Shown here piece after piece: positions 56,967-64,000 of a stretch of 64,000 nt of DNA. Position numbers and translations under genes: made by a program. The notes beneath the pieces are model-generated. The model ran no database searches. It had not been told where the DNA came from and saw only the letters and a program-made list of their open reading frames with translations. The stretch's first letter is position 1. Each line of letters opens with the position of its first letter. Source of the DNA: Mesorhizobium sp. B2-3-12 (GTDB lineage: Bacteria > Pseudomonadota > Alphaproteobacteria > Rhizobiales > Rhizobiaceae). The stretch covers positions 451,907 through 515,906 of the forward strand of contig NZ_VFVR01000004.1 in the NCBI RefSeq assembly GCF_006442205.1, in the 5' to 3' direction.

Positions 56967-57155
56967 TCAGGGAAAGTCGTTTCGCTCCCCGCCCGGACGT
57001 TTGGACGGACGGTCGGAAATCGTCGCCGGCCACCAGACGACAAAATACTTGCCGACCTGCCAGACCGGCACCTCGCGCTTCTGCTCGCGGCGGCGCAATT
57101 CATGATGTTGCTTCACTTTCAACGTGCCGCCTGGAAGCCTGATTTTAAGGGCCAT
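56967..57155 (-). CDS. Microprotein A, tandem paralogue
   Basis: A 62-residue protein beginning MALKIRLPGGTLKVKQHHEL, then RRREQKREVPVWQVGKYFVVWW and a polar tail (SDRPSKRPGGERNDFP). It is the upstream member of a tandem pair with 56758-56925 (41 bases between them, different frames). The conserved core is IRLPxGTLKxK, ELRxRE, RxVPV and a following Gly. The first residues superficially resemble ribosomal protein bS16, but the rest does not. No known family is recognised. Confidence 0.6.
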   Translation of the reverse strand: MALKIRLPGGTLKVKQHHELRRREQKREVPVWQVGKYFVVWWPATISDRPSKRPGGERNDFP

Positions 57156-57193
57156 CGTGTTTCTTGTGCTGCCAATTGGTTGATCTGGGCATC

Positions 57194-57562
57194 TCAATGT
57201 ATCCGCCGCCGAATCCAGTTCGCGCAGGTCGCTGCCAGCAGACCGAACGCCATGCCGATGCAGTCGGCGACCCAGTCGAACACGTCGAGGTCACGGCCTA
57301 TCAGCGACGTGCCCTGGAGGATTTCGATCGCGGCACCGACCAGCGCGAGGAAGATGATCAGCCTCGCCTTGCGATCGGGCCAGCCCAGACCTCCCAGAAA
57401 CGCCAGGACCGCGAAGGCGCTGGCATGGTTGGCCTTGTCGTAGGGGAAGCCGATGTCGATGCCGAATTCATCGAGGCGGGGTATCGGTAGCAGCGCCAGC
57501 ACCAGAACGGCAATCAGCGTGACGACAAAAGCAATCCGTTCGACGGCTGAGTAAAATTTCAT
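57194..57562 (-). CDS. VanZ-like family membrane protein
   Basis: A 122-residue protein with four hydrophobic segments (about residues 8-26, 42-57, 62-80 and 98-115). It carries the VanZ-like pattern DKANHASAFAVLAFLGGLGWP, LVGAAIEILQGTSLIGRDLDVFDWVADCIGMAFG. The ATG at 57562 follows GGAGCAG. VanZ itself confers low teicoplanin resistance, but most family members are of unknown function, and no other van gene is present. It lies 38 bases upstream of microprotein A on the same strand. Confidence 0.85.
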   Translation of the reverse strand: MKFYSAVERIAFVVTLIAVLVLALLPIPRLDEFGIDIGFPYDKANHASAFAVLAFLGGLGWPDRKARLIIFLALVGAAIEILQGTSLIGRDLDVFDWVADCIGMAFGLLAATCANWIRRRIH

Positions 57563-57865
57563 TCTGCTCCAACAGTCTGCTTCGACACCCGCCATCGAAG
57601 CCGGTTCCGAGATCTTCGCGGCCTGGCGATGCCCGTCCGCGCGGCAGGCTGGCACTGTCTCGCACGATTGCATCAGCCGGCTTTGGAAAGCAACGAGCCC
57701 CGTCTCGTGGTCACAAGGAGATCCCAGGCCGTCTTGCCGGCGCAGGACACGCCTTTTACTATTGCCGATATGAGAGCGCGGATTTTCCCGGATTTGGGAA
57801 GGTTGTTGCCCGGCAAAGCGGGTTCCACTTCTTTCACGCAAGGCTTCGGGAGGCGCCGGAGACCG
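57563..57865. other. Intergenic region, nothing recognised
   Basis: These 303 bases between the VanZ-like and GGDEF genes show no convincing coding sequence, RNA gene or strong palindrome. They presumably carry the VanZ-like gene's promoter. Confidence 0.4.
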
Positions 57866-58621
57866 TCAGGTTGAAGCGCGTTGGATACGCGACAGTTCGA
57901 AACCGCCTTTGCCCGATAAGCTTTCTTCCGCCGGCCGGAACATGTCCTCGAAGTCGAGTTCCTGCTCGAAAACCACGCCGCCGACAGTCACGGCCAGGAT
58001 CTCCTCGGCGCCCCGAGGGGCGAAATAGACCTGCGCGACACTGGCGCGGATACGCTCGCCAACCGTCCTGGCGTCGGCCTCGTCCGTTCCGGGAAGGAAG
58101 ACACCGAACATGGACGCGCCTATGCGGCCGACGACATCTTGCGAGCGCACGCAAGACCGGATGCTCGAGGCTATCAGGCGCAAGGCTTCGTCGCCCCAGT
58201 TCAGGCCGTGGCGTAGATTGATGACGTTGAGATGTTCAGGATGAATGACCAGGAAGGCGCCCGATCGCTCGCCCGGCGGGGAAGCTCTGATCGCCCGTCT
58301 CTCGATCAGCGACGTGAAGACGTTGCCGTTCAGGCAACCCGTCAGCGTATCGAAGGTGGCAGCCCTGTTGAGTTCCCGCCGATAGCGACGGATCTCGGCC
58401 AGTTTCAGGCCTATGAACACAAAAAGCGGCAGGCAGATCACCACGGGCAAAAGCGTCGCGGTGATCATGCCGCGCCCGAAAGGCGTCAGCGTCTCGCTGA
58501 ACAACAGCAGATAGTTCAGCACCAGGGAGAGGCCGAGGCTGCCTGTGGTTCCAAGGAAGGCCAACCAGGCAATGGTTTTCCATTCGTGATGGGCCGGGAC
58601 ACCGGCTGCTGCGTTGCTCAT
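57866..58621 (-). CDS. Membrane protein with degenerate GGDEF domain
   Basis: A 251-residue protein with two membrane helices (about residues 18-42 and 50-73) and a C-terminal GGDEF-fold domain. The entry motif ATFDTLTGCLNGNVF is recognisable, but the signature is VGRIGASMFGVFLPG in place of GGDEF, and the usual D-x2-x-F-K-x2-N-D metal site reads HPEHLNVINLRHG. Cyclase activity is therefore unlikely; it may bind nucleotide or act by protein contacts. The ATG at 58621 is used. Confidence 0.85.
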   Translation of the reverse strand: MSNAAAGVPAHHEWKTIAWLAFLGTTGSLGLSLVLNYLLLFSETLTPFGRGMITATLLPVVICLPLFVFIGLKLAEIRRYRRELNRAATFDTLTGCLNGNVFTSLIERRAIRASPPGERSGAFLVIHPEHLNVINLRHGLNWGDEALRLIASSIRSCVRSQDVVGRIGASMFGVFLPGTDEADARTVGERIRASVAQVYFAPRGAEEILAVTVGGVVFEQELDFEDMFRPAEESLSGKGGFELSRIQRAST

Positions 58622-58765
58622 GGTCGATCTCCGTTCGATCACCAAGCATAAGGCCGGCAAGTTAGGATTTCGGTTTCGAAGAACAATACAATTTGAGGCG
58701 TCGGCATGGATCGCCCAGCTGGCTGGAGAGAAGGCCGGCCTCTGCCGCGAATCCGGTTCTGCCGC

Positions 58766-59455
58766 CTATGGGGGGCCGAACATTCCCATCTGCGCCGTCC
58801 TGGCTGTTTCCTCCGCCTTGCCATAGATGCCGCTCGGCAAGGCCTGCGCCCAACCATTCGATACGAGCCAGGCGCCGACGTCCTGCTTGCCCAGCCTGCA
58901 TGTCGCCGCGACAGGGAAGCGGTCGACCTCTGGAGGCACGAAACAGTTCAGCGCCCGCCCGCGCATCCAGTTGTTGAAAGCCGCGCGCGCCCGCTGCCCG
59001 CATGGCCACGAAACGTCGTGAAACAGGCAGACCCTGTCGGGCTCGACGCCTTGGGTTCCGCTGATGAACAGTTTCCGCCCCATGGAATCGAAGCCGGCCG
59101 ACGTCGTGGCCACCGGACGGTACAGCAGCGTTTCGCGCCAATCCCTGGGCATCGATGACTTGGGGCGTGACGCCAGGCCAAGGTCGCCAAGCGGCGAACG
59201 AGGGTCCACCCGCTCCATGTCGGTTCCCTCGATCCGGGGTGGTGCGATGAGATCCTCGGCAATCTTGCGGGTCGAATTGACGATCGATCGACCCCGAGCT
59301 TGCGCGATGTCATCGTTGACATCCGGGGCCGGCTCGATGGCGGCGGCCCGTTCGACGGGGAACAGGGTCGCCGCCTTGCCCAGCAGCAGAACACCGACGA
59401 GAAGCTCGAGGCTTGCGACCGCGATCATCATGCGAAGGCGCCCCGCTTGTCCCAT
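58766..59455 (-). CDS. Nuclease-like (SNase-fold) protein, probably inactive
   Basis: A 229-residue membrane-anchored or exported protein. A hydrophobic N-terminus (MIAVASLELLVGVLLLGKAA) is followed by a variable region and a C-terminal half resembling thermonuclease-family proteins: CGQRARAAFNNWMRGRALNC, CRLGKQDVGAWLVSNGWAQA, IYGKAEETARTAQMGMFG. The catalytic RLxGIDAPE segment of nucleases is replaced by VCLFHDVSWP, so catalysis is unlikely. The start could be 59455 or 59431 (better ribosome binding site GGGGCG). It follows the LpoA-like gene by 22 bases. Confidence 0.6.
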   Translation of the reverse strand: MGQAGRLRMMIAVASLELLVGVLLLGKAATLFPVERAAAIEPAPDVNDDIAQARGRSIVNSTRKIAEDLIAPPRIEGTDMERVDPRSPLGDLGLASRPKSSMPRDWRETLLYRPVATTSAGFDSMGRKLFISGTQGVEPDRVCLFHDVSWPCGQRARAAFNNWMRGRALNCFVPPEVDRFPVAATCRLGKQDVGAWLVSNGWAQALPSGIYGKAEETARTAQMGMFGPP

Positions 59456-59477
59456 CGGGCCGCCCGCGCCCAACCCG

Positions 59478-60680
59478 CTAGAAGCTGGGCGTTGATTTGG
59501 CAACCAGTTTGAGCGCACCTTTTTCAATCCGGTAAAACGGCATCGAGCGTTCGCTGGAACCATCGGCGCGGAACCTGAACAAGCCGGTCGATCCGCGAAA
59601 TCCATTCGGGTTCTCGAAAACCTGCCTGTTGAAACCGTTCGGTCCGGCAGCGCTCGCAATACCCGCGGTCAGGGCAACCATGTCATAGGCATAAGCGACA
59701 TTGACGTCGGCCTGATAGTTGAAGGTGGCCTTGAAGCGATCCGAAATGGGACCTGTTTCATGTTGGTCGAGCGTCGCTATATAGGCGCCTTCGAAAAGCG
59801 GACTGGTCGGATGGTCCAGCCAGCGATTCGTGCCGACCACGGAGGTCGATTTTCCCGGAATGCCTTTTGCCTTCAGGGCGATCAGGATTGGCGACGGATT
59901 GCTGTCGCCGCTCGCGACGATCACGGCATCGGGAGCGTCCACCAGCGAGCCCATGTCGGCCACCGCCTTTGCCGCGCTGTCGGCGCTAGTATAGGGGATG
60001 GTTATTGCGAGGGCGGCGCCGTACACGCTGAGGCTGTTGGCAACCCGCTTTTCGAAAATGTCGGCACTCGCGCCGGCCGGCACCAGCAGGACGAACTTCT
60101 TGCCGCCCTTGGCCGCGATCGCGCCGGCGCCCGCCGCCGCGCTGTCGGCTTCGGTAAGGCACACCGCATAGACACCGGGTCCGCCGGCAAAATTATCGGC
60201 AAGGGCCAGGACCACCGGGCGGTTCGAGCCGGACAGTTTCGCGACATGCTGGGCCGCCGGCAGTTCGGTCGGGCCGATGACCGCTTTCGCTCCCGAGGTT
60301 ATCGCCTTTACGGCCAGTTGCTGGGAATAGGTGGCGTCACCCCTTGTGTCCTCGACGGTGAGCGTCAGCAGCGGGTTGCCGAGATCCGTCATCGCGAGCT
60401 TGGCGGCGTCGAGCATCTTTCGGCCGTTCTCGCCCACCGATCCGGGGGCGGACAGCGGCAGCAGCATGGCAATCCGCGCAGGTCCCGTGCCGAGGGTCTG
60501 CGTGGCCTGACCGGGACCGGGGGCTGCGACACCCGGCTGCTGAGCCCCGGCGGCGACGGCGGCCGGGTCTAGCGCGTCGGAGACCGAGCCACCCGATTGA
60601 CAGCCGAACAACGCCACGGCCAGTGCACAGGCGACCGCCCATGTCCGCGGACCGTGGTGGACCTTCCGGTCACATACCAT
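59478..60680 (-). CDS. LpoA/leucine-binding-fold lipoprotein (PBP activator-like)
   Basis: A 400-residue lipoprotein. The signal peptide ends in LFGC (about residue 27). The rest is a type I periplasmic binding fold: ARIAMLLPLSAPGSVGENGRKMLDAAKLA, then AKAVIGPTELPAAQHVAKL, YAYDMVALTAGIASAAG and SSERSMPFYRIEKGALKLV. The opening IAMLLPLSG-like block and the lack of transporter neighbours suit the penicillin-binding-protein activator (LpoA) group better than an ABC transporter receptor. The ATG at 60680 has GGGGGC before it; a TTG four codons upstream is an alternative. Confidence 0.85.
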   Translation of the reverse strand: MVCDRKVHHGPRTWAVACALAVALFGCQSGGSVSDALDPAAVAAGAQQPGVAAPGPGQATQTLGTGPARIAMLLPLSAPGSVGENGRKMLDAAKLAMTDLGNPLLTLTVEDTRGDATYSQQLAVKAITSGAKAVIGPTELPAAQHVAKLSGSNRPVVLALADNFAGGPGVYAVCLTEADSAAAGAGAIAAKGGKKFVLLVPAGASADIFEKRVANSLSVYGAALAITIPYTSADSAAKAVADMGSLVDAPDAVIVASGDSNPSPILIALKAKGIPGKSTSVVGTNRWLDHPTSPLFEGAYIATLDQHETGPISDRFKATFNYQADVNVAYAYDMVALTAGIASAAGPNGFNRQVFENPNGFRGSTGLFRFRADGSSERSMPFYRIEKGALKLVAKSTPSF

Positions 60681-60785
60681 TCTTGCCCCCAACCCCTGTC
60701 CGCGGTCTATACCCGTAACACGTCCTGCCCGGCTTCATTGTCGACACACTTCGCGGCGATTGTGCGTCTCATTTGGCCGTCTTGC

Positions 60786-61298
60786 TCAGTCGCGAAACAG
60801 CTGCGCGCGGAGCGTTTTGATCCGGCTGGCCTGCTCCGCGCTTCGATAGTCGGCGCATTTCATATAGCGTGGGCCGGGCACGAAAAACCTACGTACGCAG
60901 ACACGTTTTGCCCCGGCCGGGTTGCTCTCCGGCTCCTGCGAAAGGGCGGAAAACCCGAACGTCGCGAGGGGTAACGGCCCGACCACCTCCAGGCCGTCCC
61001 TTGCCAGTATGGCCCTCGCGCGCTCGCAGTAGCGAACGGAAAGAGCGGAGAACCGGGTCTCGTTGCGCCAGTATCGGTTCAAGGCCGTGGATCGATGCCT
61101 CGCAGGTCGCGAACGCCATGTAGGCCTCGCGCGACCACGTGGATGCAGCGCTGCAGGGCATCTGCCGCACCGCGATGGCTGATGGTGCCTGTTCTACCGA
61201 AGACGGCTCGAATTCCCTGCCGGCGCGGCCGGCACCAGCCAACCGATCAGCGCGACCGCCCCAGCGATCACGGCGAGCGGTGCGCGATCGCCAATCAT
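60786..61298 (-). pseudogene. Probable broken gene for a small secreted protein
   Basis: Three pieces in order on the minus strand suggest one decayed gene. An ATG at 61298 opens a signal-peptide-like MIGDRAPLAVIAGAVALIGW that stops at 61194. In another frame, about 61195-61085, the sequence reads VRQMPCSAASTWSREAYMAF, ATCEASIHG with natural codon use. From about 61082 the first frame resumes as NRYWRNETRFSALSVRYCER and continues to a stop at 60786. Two compensating frameshifts would join them. The last piece alone could be a 98-residue gene with a TTG start. No family is recognised. Confidence 0.4.
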
Positions 61299-61328
61299 CG
61301 GACCCGCCGGGCGCCCTCGCTCTTGCGG

Positions 61329-61697
61329 TCAGTTCATGTACTCGACCATGCGGTCGTGAAAACACTCGCACTTGTTGAGATAGTCTTCGTCGCGATAATT
61401 GGTCTTGAGATAGCCATAGGCCTTGCCGCAGGCGACCTTGGCTTCCGAAGCCCAGACGAAGACCGGCCGGGACGAGTTGATCCATTCCGGGCTACTGGCG
61501 ACGGCGCTCGACTCATCCATCAGTTTCACGACCTGTGTCGTGAGGTCGACCGTGTTTTCGGTCAGCACGAGATTGGATGTTCCAACGGTGCGGCAATAAT
61601 CGGCCGTCGAGCCGCCGATGATGTCGGCGGCATAACCGGACGATCCAGCCAAGAAAAGCGTTGCAGTGGAAACCAGCAGTCTTGAACTAATTCTCAT
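61329..61697 (-). CDS. Small exported protein, unknown
   Basis: A 122-residue protein with a signal peptide (MRISSRLLVSTATLFLAGSS, cleaved near GYA-AD). The mature part has four Cys (ADYCRTVGT, KVACGKAYGYL and KCECFHDRM), which could form two disulfides, and a helical C-terminus ending FHDRMVEYMN. GAGAGGG precedes the ATG at 61697. No family is recognised. Confidence 0.75.
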   Translation of the reverse strand: MRISSRLLVSTATLFLAGSSGYAADIIGGSTADYCRTVGTSNLVLTENTVDLTTQVVKLMDESSAVASSPEWINSSRPVFVWASEAKVACGKAYGYLKTNYRDEDYLNKCECFHDRMVEYMN

Positions 61698-61768
61698 GTA
61701 AGCCCTCTCCAAATTGCCATTTCATGTTCCGCTAATGTATAGCACGGGGGCACGAGCGCACAGAAGTT

Positions 61769-64000
61769 TTAAATCGTGACTGTGTGCTGTGCATGCGTGG
61801 TGTCGTCGTACAGGATCGTGATGGTTCCGGCGGCAGGTGAGTTCGTCAATTGCGCCACGTCCACGAAGTTGGCCGCGTTGCCCGAGCCGCTGGTGTCCAC
61901 GCTGAGGATATGAGTTGTGCTATTGTACTGTACATAGTTGTTGATGTTGGGGTTCAGTGCGGTGTCAAACAACGCGGTCAGATCGATTTGGTCTCCCTCG
62001 CCTTTGTTGTAGTCGGCGATGATGTCCTTGATGTTTAGTTCGAGCTGATCGAGCTTGAACGTATCGGCGCCGGTGCCGCCGGTAAGCGTATCTGCCCCCG
62101 CGCCACCGATAAGGAGGTCGTTGCCCGCCCCGCCCGTGAGGGTGTCGCTGCCGGGGCCGCCGATGAGCGTATCGTTGCCGCCGGCGCCGTTGAGGATGTC
62201 GGCTCCGGCTCCCCCATAAAACACATTCGCGGAACCGTCGCCCGTCAGCGTGTCGTTGTAGTCAGACCCGATGATGTTGGGCGCGAGCGCCGTCGACGCG
62301 TAGAGATGAGAAGCGCCTGAGGCGTCGGCCGAATGGTTCTGGAATCCGGTTCCACTCAATGTCAGGCCAATCAAACTTGCAGCGATATCGCCGTCACCAT
62401 CCACGATCTCGATCGGAAGGTGGAAGTTGACTGGATCGGTAGTCTGAACGGCCGCGCCGAATCCGGTAATGTCGAAGTCGTCGCCACTCTTGTTCAACAG
62501 CTCCAGGCTGTTGTACCCGTCGGCAGTGAATGTCGCGATGGAAACGTTTGTGTCGAGCACGCCCGTTATTTGGGCGGCATAGTGCCCGCTGCCCAAGTCG
62601 ACGAATTGCACCGTATAACTTCTGTCCGTCAGCCCTCCCGGATTGCCTATTGTATAGACATGTGCCGCGGCGTCCACTTGCGTGACAAGCTGCGTTTGCC
62701 CGTCATATGTGATCGTGACTGACGTAATGGAATCGAGGTGGCCATCGCCGACCACCGTGTTGCCGTCGGTGCCGGTAGTAGCGTTGTCGTCTTTGGCCGT
62801 AATCTGAAGGAGAGTGTTGCTGCCGCCATCGCCAAACGTGAAGCTGGCACCATTAACCAGATAGTGTTTGTCAAAGACGTGGGTGGCGGGGGGAGATCCA
62901 GTCAAGTCCTGGACAAAGTCGGCCCTTATGCCTTCGCCTGCGCCGATATTCTGTCCGGCACTACCGCCGCCGACACCAAAGGAATTCGCGTTTCCGTTGA
63001 TCGACGTGCCGGTACCGAACGGCGTGAAAAGCACGTCCCTCGAATCGTCGTTTACCGGCGCGCTATCTTGGCCGGTGGGCACGAAGCCGGCCCAAGGCTT
63101 GTTGCTGCCGTAGAAGTCATAGCTTCCGTTGGTGAAGTTCACTTGCGTCAGGCTGTCGATCGTTCCGTCCATGTCCACCGAATACGTTGAGGCCAGGGGG
63201 TCGAGCGTGACGGTGAACACCGTCGAGCCATTGGCAGTTCCTACCAAGGTATGGCCGTCCGGCGACACGTCATAGAGGATATGCACGCCGCCCGAGGTCA
63301 GGCCGCTGTCCGCAGTGTCGAGAGACGCCGCGAATCTCACCGTGCCGGGACCGTCCGCTCCGTAATTGTTCGACAGCGTATGGTCTGCGTCCAAGGCAAA
63401 TGTGACCGGACTCCCGGCTCCGTTTGATAGAATAGCATAGTCCGGGGCAACCGCCGACGGACCATCATCGAGGAAGGTCAGGTTCTTGCCGATGTCGACC
63501 GAGGCCGTCTGGCTGTCGCCGTCCTTGTCGGTGATCGTCGCCGTCACCTTGATCAGATTGTCGGCGCTCAGGCTGGTCGGCTCGTTGGGGTCCGTCGTCG
63601 GATGGACGACCGCCCGGATCTGGTCCAGCGTCGCCCCGCCGGTCGCCGTGTTGACGGTCAGCGTGAACACCAGGTCGCCACCGACGGCCGTGCGGCCTTC
63701 GACGACGTTGCCGACGAGAGCGATGTTGACCGCCTGGCCGGTCGCCGTGTCGACCAGACCCGACGCACCCGCCACCACGCTCAGGCCATAGACCAGCGTG
63801 CCGGCGCCATCGGCGCCGAACGCCGAGGTGAAGTTGGCGGCGAAGTTCGCCGTCGCATTGGCCGTCAGATCCGTCTCGTCGACCGTCAGCACCGGCTGCA
63901 CCGCCGTCGAGACCGAGATCGAGGGGCCGTCATCGAGGAAGGTCAGGTTCTGGCCGATGTTGGCCGTCGCCGTCGCCGTGTCGCCGTCCTTGTCGGTCAC
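61769..64000 (-). CDS. Type I-secreted RTX / T1SS-143 repeat protein, C-terminal part
   Basis: The last 743 residues of a very large surface or secreted protein; the N-terminus is outside the window. From the right edge it shows T1SS-143 repeats (NLTFLDDGPS...VDETDL...TDKDGD) with a 155-residue period, then a domain with TPFGTGTSINGNANSFGVGG. A block of six Ca-binding RTX nonapeptides (GGAGADILN, GAGGNDTLI, GGPGSDTLT, GGAGNDLLI and two more) lies at about 62040-62215. A C-terminal secretion signal ends TILYDDTTHAQHTVTI. Such proteins are exported by a type I ABC system and act as adhesins or biofilm matrix proteins. No secretion genes are visible here. Confidence 0.92.
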   Translation of the reverse strand: MTDKDGDTATATANIGQNLTFLDDGPSISVSTAVQPVLTVDETDLTANATANFAANFTSAFGADGAGTLVYGLSVVAGASGLVDTATGQAVNIALVGNVVEGRTAVGGDLVFTLTVNTATGGATLDQIRAVVHPTTDPNEPTSLSADNLIKVTATITDKDGDSQTASVDIGKNLTFLDDGPSAVAPDYAILSNGAGSPVTFALDADHTLSNNYGADGPGTVRFAASLDTADSGLTSGGVHILYDVSPDGHTLVGTANGSTVFTVTLDPLASTYSVDMDGTIDSLTQVNFTNGSYDFYGSNKPWAGFVPTGQDSAPVNDDSRDVLFTPFGTGTSINGNANSFGVGGGSAGQNIGAGEGIRADFVQDLTGSPPATHVFDKHYLVNGASFTFGDGGSNTLLQITAKDDNATTGTDGNTVVGDGHLDSITSVTITYDGQTQLVTQVDAAAHVYTIGNPGGLTDRSYTVQFVDLGSGHYAAQITGVLDTNVSIATFTADGYNSLELLNKSGDDFDITGFGAAVQTTDPVNFHLPIEIVDGDGDIAASLIGLTLSGTGFQNHSADASGASHLYASTALAPNIIGSDYNDTLTGDGSANVFYGGAGADILNGAGGNDTLIGGPGSDTLTGGAGNDLLIGGAGADTLTGGTGADTFKLDQLELNIKDIIADYNKGEGDQIDLTALFDTALNPNINNYVQYNSTTHILSVDTSGSGNAANFVDVAQLTNSPAAGTITILYDDTTHAQHTVTI

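Noticed and set aside
62035..62220. Regular short repeats that could suggest a CRISPR array
   Set aside because: The 27-base periodicity encodes RTX nonapeptides in frame within a long coding sequence. There are no spacers.

Overview
The window looks like chromosomal DNA of an alphaproteobacterium of the order Hyphomicrobiales (Rhizobiales), most likely Mesorhizobium or a close relative. The reasons are high GC, a CcrM-type GANTC methyltransferase, an aa3 oxidase cluster with a CoxF-like protein, BluB behind a cobalamin riboswitch, and intergenic mosaic repeats of a kind I associate with Mesorhizobium. The genus is inferred from gene content and order, not from a marker gene. Almost all of the window is core housekeeping DNA. 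Two toxin-antitoxin modules, palindromic repeats and a partial giant secreted protein are the accessory parts.

Layout. 1-1.4 kb: partial secreted protein, a TacAT-like GNAT/DUF1778 module and a small Cys-rich protein, the last two each preceded by a near-perfect palindrome. 1.5-10.7 kb: fatty-acid and cofactor genes (acyl-CoA dehydrogenase, crotonase, pdxH, DnaJ-like, fabI, phosphatase, aroC, ribB with a degenerate second domain). 10.8-12.8 kb: a divergent MFS exporter/TetR pair with three identical-core operators. 12.9-22.6 kb: membrane protein, riboswitch-controlled bluB, deacetylase-like gene with xseB, pirin, dxs, and a tlyA/RNA methyltransferase pair. 22.9-26.4 kb: small secreted proteins, TldD and an IalB-like protein. 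26.7-33.8 kb: cytochrome c oxidase structural and assembly genes (ctaC, ctaD, ctaB, coxF-like, ctaG, ctaE, later surf1). 33.9-37.1 kb: ispH, thrB, rnhA. 37.2-37.8 kb: a ParDE-like module. 37.8-47 kb: peroxiredoxin, DsbD-alpha-like protein, YqgE, a large GGDEF/EAL protein, M16 peptidase and thrC. 47-56.6 kb: ccrM, mutY, DUF721, a DsbA-like lipoprotein and smc. 56.6-64 kb: a repeat with a 49-bp tandem duplication, two tandem paralogous microproteins, VanZ-like and degenerate GGDEF proteins, a nuclease-like protein, an LpoA-like lipoprotein, a probable broken gene, and the C-terminal half of a type I-secreted RTX/T1SS-143 protein running off the right edge.

The oxidase genes form one respiratory unit, but a strong intrinsic terminator separates ctaCD from ctaB-coxF-ctaG-ctaE. 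This should allow different expression of catalytic subunits and assembly factors. Convergent gene pairs are repeatedly separated by near-perfect palindromes that probably act as bidirectional terminators.

I found no rRNA, tRNA, CRISPR array, insertion sequence or prophage, and no complete undescribed multi-gene defence or biosynthetic system. The least explained items are the tandem microprotein pair at 56.8-57.2 kb, the Cys-rich small protein with its 12-bp palindrome at 1.0-1.3 kb, the antisense-overlapping BluB extension, and the decayed gene at 60.8-61.3 kb.
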